Shown here in pieces: positions 1 through 6,044 of a DNA stretch of 11,309 bases; the stretch's first letter is position 1; every line of letters begins with the position of its first letter. The DNA is from Candidatus Krumholzibacteriia bacterium (GTDB lineage Bacteria; Krumholzibacteriota; Krumholzibacteriia; LZORAL124-64-63). Made by a program: the position numbers and the translations under genes. The stretch lies in NCBI GenBank assembly GCA_030632925.1, contig DAOVTU010000039.1, forward strand, positions 1 to 11,309. The letters are read 5' to 3'. The notes under the pieces were generated by a model. That model saw only the letters and a list, made by a program, of their open reading frames with translations, ran no database searches and was not told the DNA's origin.

Positions 1-1620
1 GAAGGCCTGAACCTGGCGATGTCGCTGTTGTTTGACGGCGATATGGGGCCCCGAGTAGCCCAGGTCTGGGACGCGGTGGTCCGTTCGCGTTCGGCCGTGC
101 TGGACGAATACACCGCCCGCAATCGTTTTCTGAGCGATCGCAATGATGACCTGACCGCTGCCCTGATGGACAGTTCACTGGTGCTGCGCGAACGCCTGGC
201 CAACCTCACTTTGCGGGGCCCGGGCTGGGAGGACCTTTCGGTCTACCACGGCATGCTGGCCGAAACCGAAGTGGATTTGAAGGGCGTGGAACGGCAGTTG
301 TCCCTGCGCAGCGCATCGTTCCGCCGCTGGCAGTCGGACCATGGCGAAGGGTTCGCCCAGATCGCAGAGAGTCTGCCCACCGACAGCGCCCTGGTCGCTT
401 ACATGCGCCGCCAGGATGAATCGGGAGCCACTTCATACGTGGCCTTCGTCCTGCCCGAAGCAGGCGCCGAGCCCCGGGTCCATGTGTTGGGCCAGGCTGA
501 GGATATTGATGCCGCGGTGGCCGCCTGGCGTGACCAGGCCACTTTTGGCACCCGACAAGTGGGGCAGCGAAACAACGAAATTGCCGCAGGCACAAGTACC
601 CGAGGTTTTCTGAAGGTCCCTCGCGATTCAGAAGAGCAAATGGCGACTTACCTGGAGGCCGGAATAGCCATACGCCGGTTGGTGTGGGATCCGTTGGCAA
701 TTGATCTGGCCCGGGCGACCACGGTTTTTCTGGTGCCCGATGGCAGTCTGCATCTGCTCAGCTATCCTTCACTGCCCTTGGACGATGGTCACTTTTTGGT
801 GGAATCCGGCAGCCTTCCGCCTTTGCTCACCCTCGAAAAAACACTGATTGGTGGTGGGGACAAGACCATCGCCGCAGGCCGCCTGCTGGCCCTCGGTGGG
901 CCGGACTACGGAGGCGAAGCGGGGGCCGATGGCAAGACGCGGTCGGCAGTTTCGGTCATGGCTGGCCTGCAGTTCAATCCCTTGCCACACGCCCGCACCG
1001 AAGTTGATCGGCTCGGGGCCATCTGGGCCGCACAAGGGGGCGAAGTCGAGTTGGTTACGGGCCCGGAGGCCACCGAAGAACGGTTGAAGCAGGCTTTGCC
1101 GACCACCCAGGTTTTGCATCTGGCGACCCATGGATTTTTTCTGCCGGGCGGCCAGCAGGGTGATGATACAGAACGTTGGGACAACCCCCTGACGCGTTCG
1201 GGTCTGGCCCTGGCCGGCGCCAACGATTGGCGCCAAGCTGCCAGCGGCAACAATGATGGCATTCTCACGGCCGAAGAGGTGTCGGCCCTGGACATGACTG
1301 ACGTGCAGTGGGCCGTGTTGTCGGCCTGCGACACGGGCCTGGGCGAAGTCGACGGGCGGGGCGAAGGCGTGTTTGGTCTGCGCCGGGTCTTCACTCTGGC
1401 TGGCGCCAAAACCGTGATCATGAGTTTGTGGTCCGTGGACGACGAATGCTCCCGCGACTGGATGAGCAACCTCTATCGGGCCCGCTGGCAAGACGGATTG
1501 TCCACCGCAGCGGCGGTTCGGCAGGCATCGTGTGAAATTCTGCACCACCGTCGCGAGGCGGGACTGAGTGTTCATCCCTACTATTGGGCCGGCTTTGTGG
1601 CTGCCGGCGATTGGCGATAG
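1..1620 (+). CDS. CHAT-domain (caspase-like) protease, 5' partial
   Basis: The reading frame is open from base 1, so the gene starts upstream. The ATG at 19 is only an internal Met and no ribosome binding site precedes it. About 539 residues are visible. The first 120 or so are helical and charged, as in the linker that follows TPR arrays in TPR-CHAT proteins. The stretch around LPTDSALVAYMRR opens the CHAT domain. The caspase-type dyad is visible: His in HLATHGFF (codon 1129-1131) and Cys in LSACDTGLG (codon 1327-1329). The domain ends with the usual HPYYWAGFVAAGDWR. Established: CHAT proteins are cysteine peptidases of the caspase/separase clan, often activated through partner domains. No signal peptide can be judged without the N-terminus. 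The ECF sigma gene follows after 8 nt, so co-transcription is likely. The substrate is unknown; the neighbouring membrane protein is a candidate by inference only. Confidence 0.9.
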   Translation, partial: EGLNLAMSLLFDGDMGPRVAQVWDAVVRSRSAVLDEYTARNRFLSDRNDDLTAALMDSSLVLRERLANLTLRGPGWEDLSVYHGMLAETEVDLKGVERQLSLRSASFRRWQSDHGEGFAQIAESLPTDSALVAYMRRQDESGATSYVAFVLPEAGAEPRVHVLGQAEDIDAAVAAWRDQATFGTRQVGQRNNEIAAGTSTRGFLKVPRDSEEQMATYLEAGIAIRRLVWDPLAIDLARATTVFLVPDGSLHLLSYPSLPLDDGHFLVESGSLPPLLTLEKTLIGGGDKTIAAGRLLALGGPDYGGEAGADGKTRSAVSVMAGLQFNPLPHARTEVDRLGAIWAAQGGEVELVTGPEATEERLKQALPTTQVLHLATHGFFLPGGQQGDDTERWDNPLTRSGLALAGANDWRQAASGNNDGILTAEEVSALDMTDVQWAVLSACDTGLGEVDGRGEGVFGLRRVFTLAGAKTVIMSLWSVDDECSRDWMSNLYRARWQDGLSTAAAVRQASCEILHHRREAGLSVHPYYWAGFVAAGDWR

Positions 1621-1628
1621 GAAAAATT

Positions 1629-2264
1629 TTGAAGGGCAGGCCGGAATACAAGGAGACTGAGAGGGACCTGGCCGAAGAGGCCCTGGCCGCCGGTCTGTCC
1701 TGTTCCGACCCGCAACACGTTGCAGACTTTCTCCACCGCACCCACCGCCCCATTTACGCCATGGCTGCCCGGTTGACCCGCGATCCCGACCAGCGCCACG
1801 ATTGGAGCCAGGACGTCCTGTTGAAAATCATCCAGGAAATGGCGGCCGGTCGGTTTGTCTATCAGCGCCCGGGTTGTTTTTGGGCCTGGTTCAAGATGCG
1901 CGCCAATTTCCTGCTCATCAACCGTTACCACCAGCATAAGAAACACAACGAACGTTGGAATACCGGCGAGGTGGGGGCTGCCCTCGTGGACCGGATGCCC
2001 ATGAAAGAGGGCGCCGATCCTGAACATTTGCTGGAAGCCGTGGAGGCGCGCCGGGTGGTTGAAGAATGCATGGACGAGTTGAACAGTGAGGACCACCGGC
2101 AGGCTCTGCATCTGGTCCTGTTCCATGAACAGGCCTACCAGGAAGTGGCCGACGCCATGGGCGCCTCTCTCAATACGGTGCGGTCCTGGGTGCGGCGCGC
2201 CCGGGTGGCCATGCGCCAGTGCGTGGCCGGCAAGTTTGATTATCAAGGCACGGAAAATTCATAA
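1629..2264 (+). CDS. ECF-type RNA polymerase sigma factor
   Basis: This is a 211-residue sigma-70-family factor of the extracytoplasmic-function type, with only regions 2 and 4. Region 2 spans about residues 35-110; FLHRTHRPIYAMAARLTRD and DWSQDVLLKI are the core-binding part, and FWAWFKMRANFLLINRYHQHK is the -10 recognition part. Region 4 spans about 150-205, with the helix-turn-helix YQEVADAMGASLNTVRSWVRRAR. I chose the TTG at 1629 because AGGA lies 7 nt upstream, just behind the CHAT stop codon. In-frame TTG codons at 1584 and 1611 would overlap the CHAT gene and lack a better binding site, and no ATG exists before region 2. The factor would direct RNA polymerase to stress or envelope promoters. 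Its stop codon is followed by a membrane protein gene that looks like its anti-sigma partner. The sigma family call is firm; the subgroup is not determined. Confidence 0.92.
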   Translation: MKGRPEYKETERDLAEEALAAGLSCSDPQHVADFLHRTHRPIYAMAARLTRDPDQRHDWSQDVLLKIIQEMAAGRFVYQRPGCFWAWFKMRANFLLINRYHQHKKHNERWNTGEVGAALVDRMPMKEGADPEHLLEAVEARRVVEECMDELNSEDHRQALHLVLFHEQAYQEVADAMGASLNTVRSWVRRARVAMRQCVAGKFDYQGTENS

Positions 2265-2347
2265 TGAAGTGCAACTCTCCCGTTGAGGATTTGGTGTTTC
2301 TGTTGATTGGATGGAATAAACTGCAAAACAAGGAAGTTCGCCCATGA
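2264..2347 (+). CDS. possible 27-residue leader or coupling ORF
   Basis: The ATG at 2264 shares one base with the sigma factor stop (TAATG), and the TGA at 2345 overlaps the next ATG (ATGA). The frame therefore fills the whole spacer between sigma and its putative partner. The 27-residue product is amphipathic, with VEDLVFLLIGW in the middle. A weak GGA lies about 9 nt upstream. I recognise no family. It could be a translated coupling peptide or chance. Confidence is low because short open frames are common in such spacers. Confidence 0.2.
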   Translation: MKCNSPVEDLVFLLIGWNKLQNKEVRP

Positions 2348-3219
2348 GCGATTTGTCCCCCCAGGAGGTTGAATCCCTGATCCTGGGGTATGAGGAACTG
2401 GACCTGGCCGACCGGGCCGTTGCCGACACCTATTTGAGCCGACACCCGGAACTGGTTGCACGTTTGCAGTGGCATCAGCAGAAGGAGGGTCAGGCCGTGG
2501 AAAAACTCCCAGTACAGGACCTTTTTGCCCAAGAGAATGTCCTGCGGCCTTCTGATGAAGATGCCCAGCAGGAAAGTCTGCGCCAAATTCTGGCCGGCCT
2601 GGATCTGGGCGCGGAATCGGGCGAGCAGCCAGAGCGGACAACGGTCAAGACCGTCAGTTTCTCCCAGCACTTTCAGAAATATGCCCGCTGGGTGTTGCCC
2701 TTGGCAGCGGTCCTGGCCGTGGTTGTGCTGTTGCCCCGCGGTGTTGACAAATCATTGCTGTTGAGAGACTTGGTCGTGACCCAGGTGGAGTTGGCGCCTG
2801 ACGGCAGCCGCGGTGCGGAATTCCCGGTCACTGATGACGGAGTTCTGCACAGTGGCCAGGCCTTCGCTCTCGATTTCTACCTGAATGAAGACGCATTCGT
2901 GGTGGTTTACCACATCGATCCGTCAGGTCAGGTGGCCCGGGTCTACCCGGAATCCCTCGCTGGCGATCTTTCCCGTCACCGCGGGGGGCAGGGGCATCAG
3001 ATCCCCAGTCCGGACAGTGGCGAAACCTGGATTCTTGGCACCGAGACCGGTACCGAGAGTTTCCTGGTCTCATCCGGTCAGAATGTCTCGCCGGACCTGG
3101 ATCACATTCGTGTGGCCGACGGTATAATCGACCGCGCCGAGATCCTGGCCAACGTGAAAGCGCAGCTCGAAGGCTTGATGGACCAGGTCGATCTCTACGA
3201 ATTCGAACACATCGATTGA
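2344..3219 (+). CDS. single-pass membrane anti-sigma-like protein with DUF4384-type domain
   Basis: This is a 291-residue protein. Residues 1-60 are helical; the stretch DRAVADTYLSRHPELVARL recalls the anti-sigma fold but lacks the HxxxCxxC zinc ligands. Residues 61-112 are an acidic linker. One membrane helix lies at about 116-132 (WVLPLAAVLAVVVLL), preceded by KYAR, so the N-terminus should face the cytoplasm. Residues 168-245 match the DUF4384 pattern: FYLNEDAFVVVYHIDPSGQV, then RVYPES, then a GTESFLVSS strand. The last 40 residues are helical. AAGGAAG lies 7 nt before the ATG. The position directly after the ECF sigma gene supports an anti-sigma or sensor role, with the outer domain detecting an envelope signal. 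Known: DUF4384 is often found with caspase-like and sigma-regulated envelope genes. The anti-sigma function itself is inferred. Confidence 0.75.
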   Translation: MSDLSPQEVESLILGYEELDLADRAVADTYLSRHPELVARLQWHQQKEGQAVEKLPVQDLFAQENVLRPSDEDAQQESLRQILAGLDLGAESGEQPERTTVKTVSFSQHFQKYARWVLPLAAVLAVVVLLPRGVDKSLLLRDLVVTQVELAPDGSRGAEFPVTDDGVLHSGQAFALDFYLNEDAFVVVYHIDPSGQVARVYPESLAGDLSRHRGGQGHQIPSPDSGETWILGTETGTESFLVSSGQNVSPDLDHIRVADGIIDRAEILANVKAQLEGLMDQVDLYEFEHID

Positions 3220-3222
3220 TTG

Positions 3223-3246
3223 GGGCGAGGCCCTTGCGGCCCGCCC
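3223..3246 (+). terminator. candidate intrinsic terminator hairpin
   Basis: GGCC (3229-3232) pairs with GGCC (3238-3241) around the loop CTTGC. The stem continues as GGGCG (3223-3227) with CGCCC (3242-3246) past one bulged A at 3228, giving 9 G:C pairs. It begins 3 nt after the stop codon of the membrane protein. A T-run directly after the stem is missing (GATATATCC follows), so efficient Rho-independent termination is uncertain. It could also be an mRNA-stabilising stem. Confidence 0.45.
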
Positions 3247-3287
3247 GATATATCCACCAATTTTCCCAATGTTAAAAATAGTGCACA

Positions 3288-3312
3288 GGGCGTGCAACTC
3301 TTTCGCACGCCC
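3288..3312 (+). promoter_or_regulatory. perfect 8-bp stem-loop upstream of secreted-protein genes
   Basis: GGGCGTGC (3288-3295) and GCACGCCC (3305-3312) are exact inverted complements around a 9-nt loop. It lies 61 nt before the GTG start of the next gene, in a region without other coding signal. It may be a 5' leader structure, an operator or a second terminator stem. No T-run follows, so I favour a leader or operator role. Confidence 0.45.
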
Positions 3313-3331
3313 GATGGTGTTCCCTCTATTG

Positions 3332-3346
3332 CCGCCACAATGGCGG
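3332..3346 (+). promoter_or_regulatory. 6-bp stem-loop in the same leader
   Basis: CCGCCA (3332-3337) and TGGCGG (3341-3346) pair around a CAA loop. The stem ends 27 nt before the start codon at 3374. Together with the larger stem at 3288-3312 it makes the leader strongly structured. Its function is unknown, and a 6-bp stem in GC-rich DNA can be chance. Confidence 0.3.
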
Positions 3347-3373
3347 ACGGAATTCAGCGAATGGGGGAATAGC

Positions 3374-3904
3374 GTGAAAAAATCGATCGTCCTGAAGTTG
3401 GTGCTGACTTGCCTGCTGGTCTTGATGGCCGCGTCGGCCTCGGCTACCGAAGTGAAGTTGGTGACTTTCGGCAGCGCGGGGGCGTCCTACACCGATACAG
3501 GCCGGGTCCAGACCTTCATCGGTTTTCCTTTGGCCGGGCGCACGTATCCGGGGGTCGGACAAACCGGCGTGAAGTTCAGTTACTGGGACCTGCTGTCGCG
3601 CACCTTGGTCGTTTCGGCTGTGGGTGACGACTTGCCCCCTGTGCACAACGAACTTTTTCGCAATTTCCCCAATCCCTTCAACCCCAGCACCCAAATCAGA
3701 TACAGCGTGGCCCAGGAGGCTGCGGTGCGTGTCGAGGTTTACGACCTGATGGGCCGCAAGGTGGACAGCCTGGTCGATGAAGTGAAGCCGGCTGGCATCT
3801 ATACCGTCACCTATCAGCCCCGGAACCTGGCCAGTGGTGCCTATGTGATCCTGATGAGAGTGGGCTCATACCGAGCCACCCAAAGCATGATGTTGGTCAA
3901 ATAA
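3374..3904 (+). CDS. small exported protein with T9SS/FlgD-like C-terminal domain
   Basis: This is a 176-residue protein. I chose the GTG at 3374 because GGGGGA sits about 5 nt upstream and the product then begins with a clear Sec signal peptide (KKSIVLKLVLTCLLVLMAASASA, cleavage near residue 24). Upstream in-frame codons from 3269 give a non-signal extension running through the leader hairpins. Residues 25-90 form a short beta-rich part with the pattern TFIGFPLAG ... KFSYWDLLSR seen in such short FCB-type exported proteins. Residues 93-176 are the sorting or FlgD-Ig-like domain: NELFRNFPNPFNPSTQIRYS, VRVEVYDLMGRKV, then GIYTVTYQPRNLASGAYVILM. Established: this domain type marks proteins for secretion or surface attachment in lineages with type IX secretion and is also common in related phyla. 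Here it makes up half of the mature protein, with almost no cargo. It leads a run of three exported-protein genes and has a 36-nt gap to the next. The exact role is unknown. Confidence 0.85.
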   Translation: MKKSIVLKLVLTCLLVLMAASASATEVKLVTFGSAGASYTDTGRVQTFIGFPLAGRTYPGVGQTGVKFSYWDLLSRTLVVSAVGDDLPPVHNELFRNFPNPFNPSTQIRYSVAQEAAVRVEVYDLMGRKVDSLVDEVKPAGIYTVTYQPRNLASGAYVILMRVGSYRATQSMMLVK

Positions 3905-3940
3905 TCAACCCGAGTTTTTGACTCTGGCGGAGGAAAAGTA

Positions 3941-6010
3941 ATGAAACGGACAGTGCTCATTGTGTTGACCATCATCATGTCAGCAGCGGCCTTGGCTTCG
4001 GCTTCGGTCGACCAGGAATTCCAGGTTCAGGGCATCCTGACGGACAACGCCGGGGTGGCGCTGCCCGATGACGAATACCTGATTACTTTCAAGTTATACG
4101 ATGCTGTGACGGGTGGCTTGCTCATGTGGGACGACACCTTGGACGTCATCCAGAGCGCCGGCAAGTTTTCGATCACTTTGAGCTCATTGTATAAGAACAC
4201 CTTTGACCGGGCCAATTGGCTGGAAATGACCAGGGAAGGCGAGCCGCCCATGTCGCCGCGCATCCGGATCATGCCGGTGCCGGTGGCGTTGCATGCCAGC
4301 ACGGTGGACCCGACCAATGCCGTCACGGCAGTCAATGCCCAAAAAGGAGACGTGACCCTGGTGGGCGGCACCAACGTGACCATTTTTCCAACGGGAACCA
4401 ATGAATTGACGATCAACGCCACCACCGGCGTCGGCGGCGATGATGGCGACTGGCTCATCACCGGCAACGATGTGTCCCACGCCCTGGGCAGCGTCTGGGT
4501 AGGTTCGGATCCCGCCAAGGCCGAACTGGTCGAGCCTGAACGCGGCGCCGAAAACACCGCGCTGGATCCGACCAGTGCCAAGATGACTGTCACCGGTTTC
4601 AATGAGGGCCTCGTCGCGACATTGTTCAGCGACAATACCCTGTTCGATGGCCGGTCGGCGATATTCGGACGGCGCTCCCGGGCGGCGGCAAATCCGGGCA
4701 CCGGTTTCAGCCTGAACGAATCCAACACCGCCATCAAGGGCTACAACGTGTGGGGCGACAGCTATACCTTTGGTGTGGCCGGACACACCTGGCACGACGC
4801 GAACAATACCGGCGGTATTCTTGCGGCTGACTACTACGGCAACTATTGGGCCGCCCTGTCATTTCGCGACAGCAGCGCCACCACCTGGGGCATGTACACG
4901 CCTTTCAACGCCCATGTAGGAGGCCTGACCGATACCGGCACTCTGCGTGTGGCCAGTGGCGCGGCGGCCGGCTACATCCTGACCAGTGATGCCGATGGTG
5001 TGGCCTACTGGTCGGCGCCCGGCGCGGCCCAGGCCGACAGCGACTGGACAATCGTGGGCAACAACATGCACCACGCGGTCATCGGTGCGACAGCTATCGG
5101 CACCAGCGCGCCCCACACCTGGGGCGACTCGCCAACGGCCACGACCATGCAGATCAGTGCCTCATTGTCACCGACGCTGGCTCTCGATTCCCAGGGCGGG
5201 TTTCCCAACTTCGATTTGAATCGCTGGACCCTGACCGCCGGGGCCGGTGGTATGAATTTCAATCACTCGACTGATTTCGCCTCATTCGGGACCACCGCCA
5301 TGTTCATGGATGACGGCGTGGTGGAGGTCAACCGGTTCGACGGGGCCACCGGCATTCGCCTGCAAGGTGAAGGTAGCCTGGAATCTGGTTCGAGGTTGGA
5401 CATCTACAGCACTTCGACCAATACCACGCTGCCAACGGCGTCACTGGACGGGCAGTCGAGCAGCAACGATTTCGGCGGTTCCCTGACCTTGCGCAACGGC
5501 TACGGCGACAACGAAGTGGTCATCACGGCCAACTACAACAACACGGGTGTCGGACGGGTAACCACTCCGGTCCTGGAAATCACCGGCGGCGCCGACCTTT
5601 CCGAACAATTCGACATCGGCAATACCAGCGCACTCACCGAGCCCGGCATGGTCGTCAGCATCGACCCCGACAATCCGGGGCGTTTGACGCTGAGCGGCCA
5701 GGCCTACGACCGGCGCGTGGCTGGCGTGATCAGTGGGGCCGGCGGCGTCAAGACAGGCATGCTCATGAGCCAGCGGGGGACTGTGGCTGATGGTGAATTG
5801 CCAGTGGCCCTGATCGGCAGGGTCTACGTCTGGGCGGATGCCTCTGGGGGGCCCATTGAACCGGGCGATCTGTTGACAACTTCAGATCGCCCGGGCCACG
5901 CCATGAAGGTCACCGATCACAGCCTGGCCACCGGCGCGATTCTGGGCAAGGCGATGTCCGGTTTGAAAGAAGGCCAGGGCCTGATCCTGACTCTGGTGAC
6001 GTTGCAGTAA
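3941..6010 (+). CDS. large secreted protein with tail-fibre-like repeats and conserved C-terminal module
   Basis: This is a 689-residue protein with GGAGG 7 nt before the ATG. The signal peptide is about residues 1-22 (KRTVLIVLTIIMSAAALASA). Residues 23-120 form a beta-rich domain: FQVQGILTDNAGVALPDDEY, then FKLYDA, ending in PRIRIMPVPVALHAS. Residues 130-162 hold VNAQKGDVTLVGGTNVTI, a signature seen in tail-fibre-like and surface stalk proteins. A unit with DWxIxGNxxxHA occurs twice (170-189 and 368-387), each opening a beta-rich block. The stretch LRVASGAAAGYILTSDADGVAYW (336-358) is another fibre-like motif. The C-terminal 130 residues (560-689) form a well-preserved module: EPGMVVSIDPDNPG, YDRRVAGVISG, GRVYVWADASGGPIEPGDLLTTSD, GAILGKAMSGLKEGQGLILTLV. 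I know this module from exported proteins of several phyla, but its function is not established to me. A trimeric surface fibre is the best guess. No phage genes surround it. Confidence 0.75.
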   Translation: MKRTVLIVLTIIMSAAALASASVDQEFQVQGILTDNAGVALPDDEYLITFKLYDAVTGGLLMWDDTLDVIQSAGKFSITLSSLYKNTFDRANWLEMTREGEPPMSPRIRIMPVPVALHASTVDPTNAVTAVNAQKGDVTLVGGTNVTIFPTGTNELTINATTGVGGDDGDWLITGNDVSHALGSVWVGSDPAKAELVEPERGAENTALDPTSAKMTVTGFNEGLVATLFSDNTLFDGRSAIFGRRSRAAANPGTGFSLNESNTAIKGYNVWGDSYTFGVAGHTWHDANNTGGILAADYYGNYWAALSFRDSSATTWGMYTPFNAHVGGLTDTGTLRVASGAAAGYILTSDADGVAYWSAPGAAQADSDWTIVGNNMHHAVIGATAIGTSAPHTWGDSPTATTMQISASLSPTLALDSQGGFPNFDLNRWTLTAGAGGMNFNHSTDFASFGTTAMFMDDGVVEVNRFDGATGIRLQGEGSLESGSRLDIYSTSTNTTLPTASLDGQSSSNDFGGSLTLRNGYGDNEVVITANYNNTGVGRVTTPVLEITGGADLSEQFDIGNTSALTEPGMVVSIDPDNPGRLTLSGQAYDRRVAGVISGAGGVKTGMLMSQRGTVADGELPVALIGRVYVWADASGGPIEPGDLLTTSDRPGHAMKVTDHSLATGAILGKAMSGLKEGQGLILTLVTLQ
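4448..4507 (+). repeat. internal protein repeat unit, copy 1
   Basis: Codons 170-189 of the fibre-like protein encode DWLITGNDVSHALGSVWVG. The unit shares the pattern D-W-x-I-x-G-N-x-x-x-H-A-x-G with copy 2 some 600 nt downstream. It marks the start of a beta-rich block. Confidence 0.6.
5042..5101 (+). repeat. internal protein repeat unit, copy 2
   Basis: Codons 368-387 encode DWTIVGNNMHHAVIGATAIG, which matches copy 1 at D, W, I, G, N, H, A and the following glycine. The two copies differ at the DNA level, so the duplication is old or the motif is under structural constraint. Confidence 0.6.
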
Positions 6011-6044
6011 TGTGGTTTGGGGCTCGAATCCGTGGGGAAGTGAA

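Noticed and set aside
769..1575. Antisense open frame opposite the CHAT domain
   Set aside because: The CHAT dyad motifs prove the + frame; no sense in the reverse translation.
3269..3373. Longer N-terminus of the sorting-domain protein from ATG 3269
   Set aside because: It would place 35 residues before a clear signal peptide, lacks a binding site and runs through two hairpins.
3941..6010. Prophage remnant because of tail-fibre-like sequence
   Set aside because: Signal peptide, sorting-domain neighbour and lack of any phage structural, lysis or integrase gene argue for a cellular secreted protein.
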